Positions 32,247-43,815 of a stretch of 64,000 nucleotides of DNA are shown one piece after another (position 1 is the first letter of the stretch; every line of letters begins with the position of its first letter). The stretch comes from Drosophila miranda (Eukaryota; Arthropoda; Insecta; Diptera; Drosophilidae), in assembly GCF_003369915.1 (NCBI RefSeq), contig NC_046677.1, forward strand, positions 11,842,001-11,906,000, given 5' to 3'. The translations under genes were made by a program, and so were the position numbers. Below the pieces are notes generated by a model, which had not been told where the DNA came from, did not search any database, and saw nothing but the letters and a program-made list of their open reading frames with translations.

Positions 32247-33372
32247 TTATACCCGATACTCAAAATGAGTATTGGGGTATTTTAGATTTGTGGTAAAAGT
32301 GGATGTGTGTAACGTCCAGAAGGAATCGTTTCCGACCCCATAAAGTATATATATTCTTGATCAGCATCAATAGCCGAGTCGATTGGGCCCTGTCTGTCTG
32401 TCTGTCTGTCCGTCTGTCCGTCTGTCCGTCCGTCCGTCTGTCCGTCCCCTTCAGCGCCTAGTGCTAAAAGACTATAAAAGCTAGAGCAACGATGTTTTGG
32501 ATCCAGACTTCTGTGATATGTCACTGCTACAAAAATATTTCAAAACTTCGCCCCGCCCACTTCCGCCCCCACAAAGGACGAAAATCTGTGGCATTCACAA
32601 TTTTAAAGATATGAGAAAACCAAAAACGTAGAATTGTAGAGAATGACCATATCTTTAAGACTGCGGAATCTGAATTGGATCGTATTATTATTATAGCCAG
32701 CATCAAGAAAACAATTTCATTTTTTCTCGCCCTGTCTCTCTCTAACACACACGTAGCATAGGCGGCTTTGCTTAGAGTAAAACATTAGCGCCTAGATCTC
32801 AAAGACTATAAAAGCTAGAGCAACCAAATTTGGTATCCACACTCCTAATATATCGGACCGAGACGAGTTTGTTTCAAAATTTCGCCACACCCCCTTCCGC
32901 CCCCGCAAAGTACGAAAATCTGGGGATATTCAAAAATCTCAGAGACTATAAAGGCTAGAGTAACCAAATTTGGTTACGCACTTCTGTTAGATCTTACTAT
33001 AAAACGTGTATCTCAAAATTTCGCCATACCCCCTTCCGCCCACACAAAGGACGAAAATCTGTTGCATCCACAATATTGCACATTCGAGAAAACTAAAAAC
33101 GCAGAATCATAGATAATGACCATATCTATCAAATTGCTGAATCTGGATCAGATCAGATCATTTTTATAGCCAATAGGAACAAATCAATTTGCAGTGGCTA
33201 CGCAGCGCCCGACGTCACGCTCAGACTGATTTTCTGTCTCTCTAGCACGCACTCTTTGTCGTGTCGTTTAATATTAGCGGCGTCTGCCGGAGGAGAGACA
33301 TACTGACTTAGTATCGGGTATAACCGTAGAGTTGCGGTGTCCGCAGCAACTCACAACGTTCCCCCTCGTTTT
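32247..33372 (+). mobile_element. DINE-1/INE-1-family element, copy 2
   Basis: Same length and order of blocks as 13,672-14,800, from TATACCCGATACTC to AACGTTCCCCCTCG, with a slightly different CTGT/CCGT tract. The closeness of the two copies suggests recent transposition or duplication with the surrounding locus. Confidence 0.75.
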
Positions 33373-33589
33373 TACTGAAATTTGGATATGTCAAAATTTT
33401 CGAACGAACCAGAACTAATATTTTGAAACTGAAGGAAAGTTATAGGGGTAGTGCTCTCGGGAGATTTCAGGTTTATTTCTAGAGATTCTTCGAAGAGTTG
33501 TACGACGAGTTCTATGGATAGTCCAGGGGATATTTCTGTGGATAGTTCTAGGTTAGTTCTAAGGAAACGCCTGGTGGTGTTGATAGTTG

Positions 33590-33700
33590 TATGGAGTATA
33601 GACTCATTTTGAGTATCGGACATACACAAATCGAGGGGAACGTTGTGAGTTGCTGCCGCGACCCCAACTCTACAGTTATACCCGATTCATGGTCAATTTG
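33590..33700 (-). mobile_element. DINE-1 terminal fragment upstream of barr copy B
   Basis: Homologous to 25,924-26,035 with few substitutions. It lies at the same distance from the DRE of its barr copy. Confidence 0.6.
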
Positions 33701-33906
33701 GCTCTCCTACGGCAGACGGCGGGCGCTAGATGACGTCCATCATAACCATTACTACTGGTCGCTAGATGCTTCATGTTTTCCTTGGAAACTTTTCATATTT
33801 TCCCATTTCCCTATCAACAACCTCGCAAATCTGTTTATCATTTTTCTTCTTCATATTTTAGCTTTTTTGCCACCATGTACGGCGGCAGAGATGTAAAAAA
33901 TACAAG

Positions 33907-33914
33907 TATCGATA
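33907..33914 (+). promoter_or_regulatory. DRE box of barr copy B
   Basis: Perfect TATCGATA, 351 bp before the copy B start codon, in the same context as in copy A. Confidence 0.75.
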
Positions 33915-34257
33915 CCTTGCACTGTTATCGAAACTATCGTTGGCCCTTTGACAAATTGTGTGACAATACAAATAAGTTTTGATATTCACTTTATTAAAAT
34001 CATTGAGCTGGAACACTCAAATTGGAAAAAAATTAATATTCATTATTCTAGTGTGCAAACCGATATTGTGGCATCTTAAAACCATAATTTTCGTTTATTT
34101 ATATTGCGGTTGCAGCCCTGCGCGTGTAAGTGTCCCTAGAATTCGGCGTCCTCTGAAGGAAACTGTAAATTACCAATACGAAAAAAGTAAAAATCAGGTG
34201 AAAAACTATACTCTCTTATTTGGCATCCCCCGTAACTACTCACACCCAAGCATTGCA

Positions 34258-36004
34258 ATGACGTCGCCACACTCGGAGACTCCTCTGCGTCGATCTGCGG
34301 TGGGCAGCTACCGCAAAAACGACGAGGCCGAGCGGCAGGAGGCACACCGGCGCACACCGCTGGTGCAGCAGGACACGCGCAAGAGTTCAGCTCTCGAGTC
34401 CATCGAGGAGAACGAGACGATACGCTCCTGCGTGGATCTGTACAACTGCGATAAGCTGAGCAAAGACACTGCCTGGGATACGTCGTTAATTGATTCGCTG
34501 GCCACTCTAATGGATCGCCATCACAAACAGCTGAACAATTTCAAGGTGCGTTTTATCCCTTCGACCAATATGGAGAGCTCCTAACCCACTTTTCTCCCTT
34601 CACAGATGGCTGGCTATTCGCTGGAGGCCTCGGCCAAGGTCTACGGCCTGCGTGTAGACTCAATCTACAAAGATGCATTGCGTATATCGGCGGGTTTGAA
34701 TGCTCGCCCCTTGAAGGGCTTACCTGAGGGACCTTCAGGTGATGGCGAAGATGCCGATGCGGCTCCCAACCAACAGCAGCAGGCGGCACCTAAGCCCAAG
34801 CGCCAGAAAAGGAATTTATCAACGGTGACAAAGAACAAGGAAACATTGAATGCGCGTTTGGACATGGTGCCCATGCAGGAAGCGATATTGGGGAAGATCA
34901 ATTCGACGGTGGGCTCCCTCGATGCCTCCGCTCGAATGATACACAACATTCTGCCCAGCGTGGACTTTGAGATGCGGCTACGCCCGACCAACAAAATCTG
35001 TGATGACACCGAGGAGACGGATGAGCTCATGGACAGCGAAACGCTGAGTGCTGGCACCAAGGAATGGACCAATGAAGAGTTGTGCAATGCGGAATGGCTG
35101 CCTAAGCTGTACAACCATATGGACAAACTAAATCTGCGGCCACTCCACACGGGCTACGTGATAACCAGTGCTCCCAATCCCAAGCCACAGTCGGGATCTA
35201 TTTCAGAGGCGGCCCCCACATATGATGACGCTGCTGAGGGGCTGGATAATGCGGACGACTTCGGTGTGAATCCCACACGGGCGCCGGGTATAAAAGTTAG
35301 CCAGAGGTTTGGAGAAGCCGATCTGGTTGAGGGACTGGGCAATGATACGGATATGGATGGGGGCTCCCACCACGACGATTCCGACACACAGCTTTTTGAC
35401 AACGAACATTTCACCACAGATGATCCTGTCATGAACCGAATGGCGGCAGAGGGCATTGAAGAACCCACGGACATGATGAATGAGGATTCATGTGAGGATA
35501 TGCTCAATCAAAGCCAAAACATCCATGAGGATGAGGATACAATCTTGGAGATATCCACCGAATTTAAGGATGCACCAAGGCAGGTGGGTCTTTGAGGGAC
35601 ATACTATTCCCAAGGGTGTCTAAAATATCATTTATTTGGTTCTTTTTCAGATCACAAAAGTAATTGTGCCATTTGAGAAGCGTTCCAAGGTGATCGACAT
35701 GAAGAATCTCAAGAAATGCTGCAATTCTTTGATCCAGAAACAGCTCCTGAGTCCTGTCTTTGAGGCATCGATACCCTCCCACCCAGTGCCAAAGGAAGAA
35801 AGCTACGCGAAGGGTACCGCCAGCTTCCAGGAGGTTTACCGATCGTTGCCTGATGTCTTGAGTGACAAAATGAAAGATTCTCTGTCCCCATCGGTGGCCC
35901 TCTATGCGGTTCTCCATTTGGCCAACGACATGAAACTGCGACTGATTCCACAAGAGAATCTAGAGGATTTTCAAATCCGGCAAGTTCTGGATGACGAAGT
36001 TTAG
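34258..36004 (+). CDS. barr: Barren-derived protein with central deletion (mini-CAP-H), copy B
   Basis: Exons 34258-34545, 34606-35583 and 35651-36004 predict 539 residues with intact splice sites and no stop. Exon 1 and the start of exon 2 are almost identical to copy A. Within exon 2 a net 510-bp deletion joins NPT directly to RAPGIKVSQ, removing about residues 321-490 of copy A. That includes FWAGPAHWKFRR and the basic KKTAAATSKRRMKDLRYGK. The remaining C-terminus, including the exon 3 winged-helix part, stays in frame. In yeast Brn1 the central segment forms, with CAP-G/Ycg1, the DNA-holding safety belt, so the product could still bind both SMC heads but would probably fail to recruit CAP-G. 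One substitution changes VDEAS to VFEAS. Upstream is a DRE. The 5'UTR lacks about 12 bp present in A. It may be a new protein, a dominant-negative form, or a neutral pseudogene with a lucky frame. Confidence 0.75.
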
Positions 36005-36193
36005 AAGTAATCAATCTCCACACAATTTTAAAAAAATGTTTATGCACCAAAACATACAAAACACTAAACGAAACGAAGCAGGACTCATTGCCAATGTATT
36101 TTTGGATGATTTTTTAATTCCATTTCTCAAACGGTACCCCGTTCTAAGTCATAATATTTACAACAATAGAAATGTGTGTGCTACCATATTAAC

Positions 36194-36199
36194 AATAAA
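36194..36199 (+). terminator. Likely poly(A) signal of copy B
   Basis: AATAAA 190 bp downstream of the copy B stop, in the conserved 3'-flank module. Confidence 0.5.
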
Positions 36200-36369
36200 T
36201 TAATATTTTTGAGAGCACATGTACTTTGAACCTTTTTTTGGGTTTTTGAACATAGAACTTTTTTTCCACCCACTGCAGCGGAGACGTGTGTGTGAAATAC
36301 TTGATAACTATTTATTTTAGTCAGTAATGGAGATGAGTATACAATCTTCACCAGAAGACGCCACTTGAA

Positions 36370-36995
36370 AGCATGCCCTAAGCAACTTCAAGGTGCGTTT
36401 TACTCTTTACCCCACCGACCAATCTGCAGAGCGCTTAACCTTCGTTTCTCCCTGCACAGATGGCTGGCTCTTCGCTGGAAGACTTTTCCTACTGCTCTTT
36501 CTTCTATAGCCTGTGTCTCCTTCGACGTGGGAGAAAATTCGTGAAAATTCGTACTCAATCTGTAGATTGCATTATTTATATCGGCGGGATCGAAGGCTCG
36601 CACCTTGACGGACTTACCTGAGGGAGCTCCAGGTAATAGCGACGGTGGGCTCCCTCGATGCCTCCGCTCGAACGATACACAACATTTTGCCCAGCGTGGA
36701 CTTTGAGATGCGGCTACGCCCAACCAACAAAATCTGTGATGACACCGAGGAGACGGATGAGCTCATGGACAGCGAAACGCTGAGTGCCAGAGCCCAGGAG
36801 TGGACCAATGAAGAGTTGTGCAATGCGGAATGGCTGCGCGAAATGGTCAACCGTATGGATGATCTAAATCTGCGGCCACTCCACACGGGCTACGTGATAA
36901 CCAGTGCTCCCAATCTCTAGCCCCAGACAGGATCTATTTCAGAGGCGGCCCCATATATGATGACGCTGCTGAGGGCTGGATAATGCGGAAGATTT
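36370..36995 (+). pseudogene. barr: Chimeric barr fragment (degenerate module plus exon 2 piece), unit 1
   Basis: Begins with the old exon 1 end/intron 1/exon 2 start (donor at 36392, CTGCACAG|ATGGCTGGC), whose coding frame is lost. It then switches near 36,645 to a well-preserved exon 2 segment (GSLDASARTIHNILPSVDF to HTGYVITSAPNL) that ends in a TAG at 36,918-36,920. A distinctive REMVNRMDDLNL replaces PKLYNHMDKLNL of the other copies, so it derives from a different paralogue. It then runs into the barr upstream region. Confidence 0.8.
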
Positions 36996-37131
36996 CGGTT
37001 TTATAAATGTCTAGTATTTTTGATACCCATCACAAAATCTCCAGGAGTCCGCTTAAGAGATTTTGATTTAAAAAAATTGTAGTTTTCAAATTAAGGACGG
37101 CTATGCGCCTCTCACACACAAACACTTCTTC

Positions 37132-38540
37132 TTCACTAAATACTGCATCGTGGTGACGTTGGAACGCATTCAACACTGCCAAATGGGACATCATCATACG
37201 GGCACGGAGTTTTGGAGTCGAAGGACAGCTCATGCGCATGGTCCTGGACTATTTTCAGGACCGGATGCTACTCTAGAGACAAACAGTGGAGCAAAGAGGT
37301 ACGAAGTAACTGGTGGCGTCCCCCAAGGATCAGTACTGAGGCCGCTGCTATGAAACGTCATGTATGACAGGATCCTGCGGCTTCAGCTGCCAGACGACAC
37401 ATGCACGAATGGGTTTGCCGACGACGTTGCGAAAAACCTGAAGGATGTGGAAAGAAAGTGCGACGACTCCATCAGGGTAATAAAAGAGTGGCTAAGCTCC
37501 GTTGGGCTCCAACTGGCCGACCATAAGACTGCTGAGCAGTCGGAAAAAAACGGAAACGGCGGCAGTAAATGTAGGAGCATGCAGAGTAGAGTCCCTGAGA
37601 GCCATCCGGTATCTAGGAGTGATGCTGGATACACGCCTATGCTTCCGGGAGCACCTAAACCAAGTGAGCATAAGAGTGGCAGAAGTAAGCAGAGCATTGA
37701 ACCGGATTATGCTCAATACAAAGGGTCCGAAACAAGGGCGACGGCTCCTACTGCATAATGTGCTTAAAGCAACAATGCTCTACGGAGCACTAGTTTTGGG
37801 CGAAGGCGGCCAACACCAAATCTTACATGCGGGGATCCAAGCAAACTATCGACCTGTTGGTACGAGCAAAGGAAAGCCACTCAGTCAACAGCAAATAGTG
37901 AGGCTATTCGACGTCGGGAGCGGCAGAAGAAAATGGCCGAATTGCAGCGAAGATGGAACGAGTCCACAAAGGGTAGATGGACATACGCTCTCATCTCAAG
38001 CGTAGAAAAGTGGTGCACGCGAAGGCATGGATATGTAAATTTCTACTTGACGCAACTCTTAAGTGGTCATGGTTGTTTCAAGGCATACTTTCACCGATTT
38101 GGGCACGAGAGTGACGGAGATTGCCCTGCCTGCCGAGATGGATCCCCAGAGGTTGCGGAACACATACTCTTCACCTGTCCCAGGTTCGAAACCGAGAGAG
38201 AAACCAAAGAATCATTCGTGAGCGTAATGCTGGAGTACTCGACGCAGTGTGTGACTATGCCAGCATAGTAATGCGCCAACTACGCGAGGATAAGGGAGCC
38301 AGCAGACGGCGAACACGAGGGGCACAGTATGTCCGCCCGGACCCTGCGACGCAATACCTGACGGTCGTTCCGCCGGAGCTCCTGGCAACCAATTTTCCTA
38401 TCTTATTCCCCCTATAACTACTGTATATGTACATATGTTGTTACTATTGTATTATTATTTATTCCGTAAGCCCTCTTTTCTTATCTTTCTTTCTCTCGTT
38501 TTTTTCCTTATCTAATAAAAATTGAATTTAAAAAAAAAAC
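37132..38540 (+). mobile_element. R1/LOA-clade non-LTR retrotransposon, 5'-truncated, unit 1
   Basis: Reverse transcriptase remains include the GGVPQGSVL block and the FADD catalytic box (NGFADDVAKN). They are followed by the thumb region (RAIRYLGVMLDTRL) and a C-terminal CCHC-type finger (CPAC...H...C within HESDGDCPACRDG). A TGA in place of the Trp after RPLL, and at least two frameshifts, make it dead. The 3' end has AATAAA (38,514) and an A-rich tail before CTATTCTACAC. The insertion splits a barr upstream sequence that is uninterrupted at about 46,940. Clade assignment is by general resemblance. Confidence 0.8.
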
Positions 38541-38671
38541 CTATTCTACACTTTTACACACATTTTGCATGGATTATATGAACATTTTTACTGTCATTTT
38601 ACAGTTTTTACACAGCATTTACTCACATATTACACCATTTACTACGGCTGCAGAGATGAAAAAAATACAAA

Positions 38672-38679
38672 TATCGATA
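38672..38679 (+). promoter_or_regulatory. DRE box of barr copy C
   Basis: Perfect TATCGATA 366 bp before the copy C start. The surrounding sequence differs from A and B (CATTTACTACGGCTGCAGAG), so C and D carry another version of the promoter. Confidence 0.75.
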
Positions 38680-39037
38680 CCTTTCACAGTTATCGAAACT
38701 ATCGTTGGCCCTTTGACAAAATGTGTGACAATACGAACAATTTTTGATATTCACTTTGTTGCAATCATTGAGCTGGAACATTCAAATTGGAAAAAAAAAT
38801 TAATATTCATTATTCTAGTGTGCAAACCGATATTGTGGCATCTTAAAACTATAATTTTCGTTTATTTATATTGCGGTTGCAGCCCTGCGCGTGTAAGTGT
38901 GGTTATCTTCATCCCTAGAATTCGGCGTCCACTCGAGGAAACTGTAAATTACCAATACGAAAATAGTAAAAATCAGGAGAAAAACTATACTCTCTTATTT
39001 GCCGTCCCCCCGTAACTACACACACCCAAGCATTGCA

Positions 39038-40784
39038 ATGACGTCGCCACACTCGGAGACCCCTCTGCGTCGATCTGCGGTGGGCAGCTACCGCAAAAAC
39101 GACGAGGCCGAGCGGCAAGAGGCACACCGGCGCACACCGCTGGTGCAGCAGGACACTCGCAAGAGTTCAGCTCTCGAGTCCATCGAGGAGAACGAGACGA
39201 TACGCTCCTGCGTGGATCTGTACAACTGCGATAAGCTGAGCAAAGACACTGCCTGGGATACGTCGTTAATTGATTCGCTGGCCACTCTAATGGATCGCCA
39301 TCACAAACAGCTGAACAATTTCAAGGTGCGTTTTATCCCTTCGACCAATATGGAGAGCTCCTAACCCACTTTTCTCCCTTCACAGATGGCTGGCTATTCG
39401 CTGGAGGCCTCGGCCAAGGTCTACGGCCTGCGTGTAGACTCAATCTACAAAGATGCATTGCGTATATCGGCGGGTTTGAATGCTCGCCCCTTGAAGGGCT
39501 TACCTGAGGGACCTTCAGGTGATGGCGAAGATGCCGATGCGGCTCCCAACCAACAGCAGCAGGCGGCACCTAAGCCCAAGCGCCAGAAAAGGAATTTATC
39601 AACGGTGACAAAGAACAAGGAAACATTGAATGCGCGTTTGGACATGGTGCCCATGCAGGAAGCGATATTGGGGAAGATCAATTCGACGGTGGGCTCCCTC
39701 GATGCCTCCGCTCGAATGATACACAACATTCTGCCCAGCGTGGACTTTGAGATGCGGCTACGCCCAACCAACAAAATCTGTGATGACACCGAGGAGACGG
39801 ATGAGCTCATGGCCAGCGAAACGCTGAGTGCTGGCACCAAGGAATGGACCAATGAAGAGTTGTGCAATGCGGAATGGCTGCCTAAGCTGTACAACCATAT
39901 GGACAAACTAAATCTGCGGCCACTCCACACGGGCTACGTGATAACCAGTGCTCCCAATCCCAAGCCACAGTCGGGATCTATTTCAGAGGCGGCCCCCACA
40001 TATGATGACGCTGCTGAGGGGCTGGATAATGCGGACGACTTCGGTGTGAATCCCACACGGGCGCCGGGTATAAAAGTTAGCCAGAGGTTTGGAGAAGCCG
40101 ATCTGGTTGAGGGACTGGGCAATGATACGGATATGGATGGGGGCTCCCACCACGACGATTCCGACACACAGCTTTTTGACAACGAACATTTCACCACAGA
40201 TGATCCTGTCATGAACCGAATGGCGGCAGAGGGCATTGAAGAACCCACGGACATGATGAATGAGGATTCATGTGAGGATATGCTCAATCAAAGCCAAAAC
40301 ATCCATGAGGATGAGGATACAATCTTGGAGATATCCACCGAATTTAAGGATGCACCAAGGCAGGTGGGTCTTTGAGGGACATACTATTCCCAAGGGTGTC
40401 TAAAATATCATTTATTTGGTTCTTTTTCAGATCACAAAAGTAATTGTGCCATTTGAGAAGCGTTCCAAGGTGATCGACATGAAGAATCTCAAGAAATGCT
40501 GCCATTCTTTGATCCAGAAACAGCTCCTGAGTCCTGTCGATGAGGCATCGATACCCTCCCACCCAGTGCCAAAGGAAGAAAGCTACGCGAAGGGTACCGC
40601 CAGCTTCCAGGAGGTTTACCGATCGTTGCCTGATGTCTTGAGTGACAAAATGAAAGATTCTCTGTCCCCATCGGTGGCCCTCTATGCGGTTCTCCATTTG
40701 GCCAACGACATGAAACTGCGACTGATTCCACAAGAGAATCTAGAGGATTTTCAAATCCGGCAAGTTCTGGATGACGAAGTTTAG
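39038..40784 (+). CDS. barr: Barren-derived protein with central deletion (mini-CAP-H), copy C
   Basis: Exons 39038-39325, 39386-40363 and 40431-40784 again give 539 codons, with the same 510-bp in-frame deletion and the same junction (NPTRAPGIKVSQ) as copy B. Differences from B are few: MDSETLS to MASETLS, KCCNSL to KCCHSL, and DEAS as in copy A. Splice sites, start context and stop are intact. Its promoter is of the second type, downstream of an R1-like insertion. Two open copies of the same deletion form mean either that the second was made very recently or that the frame is under selection. The sequence alone cannot separate these. Confidence 0.75.
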
Positions 40785-40973
40785 AAGTAATCAATCTCCA
40801 CACAATTTTAAAAAAATGTTTATGCACCAAAACATACAAAACACTAAACGAAACGAAGCAGGACTCATTGCCAATGTATTTTTTGATGATTTTTTAATTC
40901 CATTTCTCAAACGGTACCCCGTTCTAAGTCATAAGATTTACAACAATAGAAATGTGTGTGCTACCATATTAAC

Positions 40974-40979
40974 AATAAA
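40974..40979 (+). terminator. Likely poly(A) signal of copy C
   Basis: AATAAA at the same offset from the stop as in copies A and B. Confidence 0.5.
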
Positions 40980-41148
40980 TTAATATTTTTGAGAGCACAT
41001 GTACTTTGAACCTTTTTTGGGTTTTTGAACATAGAACTTTTTTTCCACCCAATGCAGCGGAGACGTGTGTGTGAAATACTTGATAACTATTTATTTTAGT
41101 CAGTAAAGGAGAAGAGTATACAATCTTCACCAGAAGACGCCACTTGAA

Positions 41149-41774
41149 AGCATGCCCTAAGCAACTTCAAGGTGCGTTTTACTCTTTACCCCACCGACCA
41201 ATCTGCAGAGCGCTTAACCTTCGTTTCTCCCTGCACAGATGGCTGGCTCTTCGCTGGAAGACTTTTCCTACTGCTCTTTCTTCTATAGCCTGTGTCTCCT
41301 TCGACGTGGGAGAAAATTCGTGAAAATTCGTACTCAATCTGTAGATTGCATTATTTATATCGGCGGGATCGAAGGCTCGCACCTTGACGGACTTACCTGA
41401 GGGAGCTCCAGGTAATGGCGACGGTGGGCTCCCTCGATGCCTCCGCTCGAACGATACACAACATTTTTCCCAGCGTGGACTTTGAGATGCGGCTACGCCC
41501 AACCAACAAAATCTGTGATGACACCGAGGAGACGGATGAGCTCATGGACAGCGAAACGCTGAGTGCCAGAGCCCAGGAGTGGACCAATGAAGAGTTGTGC
41601 AATGCGGAATGGCTGCGCGAAATGGTCAACCGTATGGATGATCTAAATCTGCGGCCACTCCACACGGGCTACGTGATAGCCAGTGCTCCCAATCTCTAGC
41701 CCCAGACAGGATCTATTTCAGAGGCGGCACCATATATGATGACGCTGCTGAGGGCTGGATAATGCGGAAGATTT
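41149..41774 (+). pseudogene. barr: Chimeric barr fragment, unit 2
   Basis: Duplicate of 36,370-36,995, shifted by 4779 bp, with the same chimeric joint, the REMVNRMDDLNL variant and the TAG after SAPNL. Small differences include GTAATGG for GTAATAG and NIFPSV for NILPSV. Confidence 0.8.
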
Positions 41775-41910
41775 CGGTTTTATAAATGTCTAGTATTTTT
41801 GATACCCATCACAAAATCTCCAGGAGTCCGCTTAAGAGATTTTGATTTAAAAAAATTGTAGTTTTCAAATTAAGGACGGCTATGCGCCTCTCACACACAA
41901 ACACTTCTTC

Positions 41911-43319
41911 TTCACTAAATACTGCATCGTGGTGACGTTGGAACGCATTCAACACTGCCAAATGGGACATCATCATACGGGCACGGAGTTTTGGAGTCGA
42001 AGGACAGCTCATGCGCATGGTCCTGGACTATTTTCAGGACCGGATGCTACTCTAGAGACAAACAGTGGAGCAAAGAGGTACGAAGTAACTGGTGGCGTCC
42101 CCCAAGGATCAGTACTGAGGCCGCTGCTATGAAACGTCATGTATGACAGGATCCTGCGGCTTCAGCTGCCAGACGACACATGCGCGAATGGGTTTGCCGA
42201 CGACGTTGCGAAAAACCTGAAGGATGTGGAAAGAAAGTGCGACGACTCCATCAGGGTAATAAAAGAGTGGCTAAGCTCCGTTGGGCTCCAACTGGCCGAC
42301 CATAAGACTGCTGAGCAGTCGGAAAAAAACGGAAACGGCGGCAGTAAATGTAGGAGCATGCAGAGTAGAGTCCCTCAGAGCCATCCGGTATCTGGGAGTG
42401 ATGCTGGATACACGCCTATGCTTCCGGGAGCACCTAAACCAAGTGAGCATAAGAGTGGCAGAAGTAAGCAGAGCATTGAACCGGATTATGCTCAATACAA
42501 AGGGTCCGAAACAAGGGCGACGGCTCCTACCGCATAATGTGCTTAAAGCAACAATGCTCTACGGAGCACTAGTTTTGGGCGAAGGCGGCCAACACCAAAT
42601 CTTACATGCGGGGATCCAAGCAAACTATCGACCTGTTGGTACGAGCAAAGGAAAGCCACTCAGTCAACAGCAAATAGTGAGGCTATTCGACGTCGGGAGC
42701 GGCAGAAGAAAATGGCCGAATTGCAGCGAAGATGGAACGAGTCCACAAAGGGTAGATGGACATACGCTCTCATCTCAAGCGTAGAAAAGTGGTGCACGCG
42801 AAGGCATGGATATGTAAATTTCTACTTGACGCAACTCTTAAGTGGTCATGGTTGTTTCAAGACATACCTTCACCGATTTGGGCACGAGAGTGACGGAGAT
42901 TGCCCTGCCTGCCGAGATGGATCCCCAGAGGTTGCGGAACACATACTCTTCACCTGTCCCAGGTTCGAAACCGAGAGAGAAACCAAAGAATCATTCGTGA
43001 GCGTAATGCTGGAGTACTCGACGCAGTGTGTGACTATGCCAGCATAGTAATGCGCCAACTACGCGAGGATAAGGGAGCCAGCAGACGGCGAACACGTGGG
43101 GCACAGTATGTCCGCCCGGACCCTGCGACGCAATACCTGACGGTCGTTCCGCCGGAGCTCCTGGCAACCAATTTTCCTATCTTATTCCCCCTATAACTAC
43201 TGTATATGTACATATGTTGTTACTATTGTATTATTATTTATTCCGTAAGCCCTCTTTTCTTATCTTTCTTTCTCTCGTTTTTTTCCTTATCTAATAAAAA
43301 TTGAATTTAAAAAAAAAAC
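41911..43319 (+). mobile_element. R1/LOA-clade non-LTR retrotransposon, 5'-truncated, unit 2
   Basis: Same truncated fragment as 37,132-38,540, with the same 5' break, the same nonsense TGA after RPLL and the same A-rich tail. It was therefore copied with the unit and not inserted independently. Confidence 0.8.
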
Positions 43320-43450
43320 CTATTCTACACTTTTACACACATTTTGCATGGATTATATGAACATTTTTACTGTCATTTTACAGTTTTTACACAGCATTTA
43401 CTCACATATTACACCATTTACTACGGCTGCAGAGATGAAAAAAATACAAA

Positions 43451-43458
43451 TATCGATA
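43451..43458 (+). promoter_or_regulatory. DRE box of barr copy D
   Basis: Perfect TATCGATA 358 bp before the start of copy D, kept although the gene behind it is broken. Confidence 0.7.
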
Positions 43459-43815
43459 CCTTTCACAGTTATCGAAACTATCGTTGGCCCTTTGACAAAA
43501 TGTGTGACAATACGAACAATTTTTGATATTCACTTTGTTGCAATCATTGAGCTGGAACATTCAAATTGGAAAAAAAAATTAATATTCATTATTCTAGTGT
43601 GCAAACCGATATTGTGGCATCTTAAAACTGTAATTTTCGTTTATTTATATTGCGGTTGCAGCCCTGCGCGTGTAAGTGTGGTTATCTTCATCCCTAGAAT
43701 TCGGCGTCCACTCGAGGAAACTGTAAATTACCAATACGAAAAAAGTAAAAATCAGGTGAAAAACTATACTCTCTTATTTGGCTTCCCCCGTAACTACTCA
43801 CACCCAAGCATTGCA

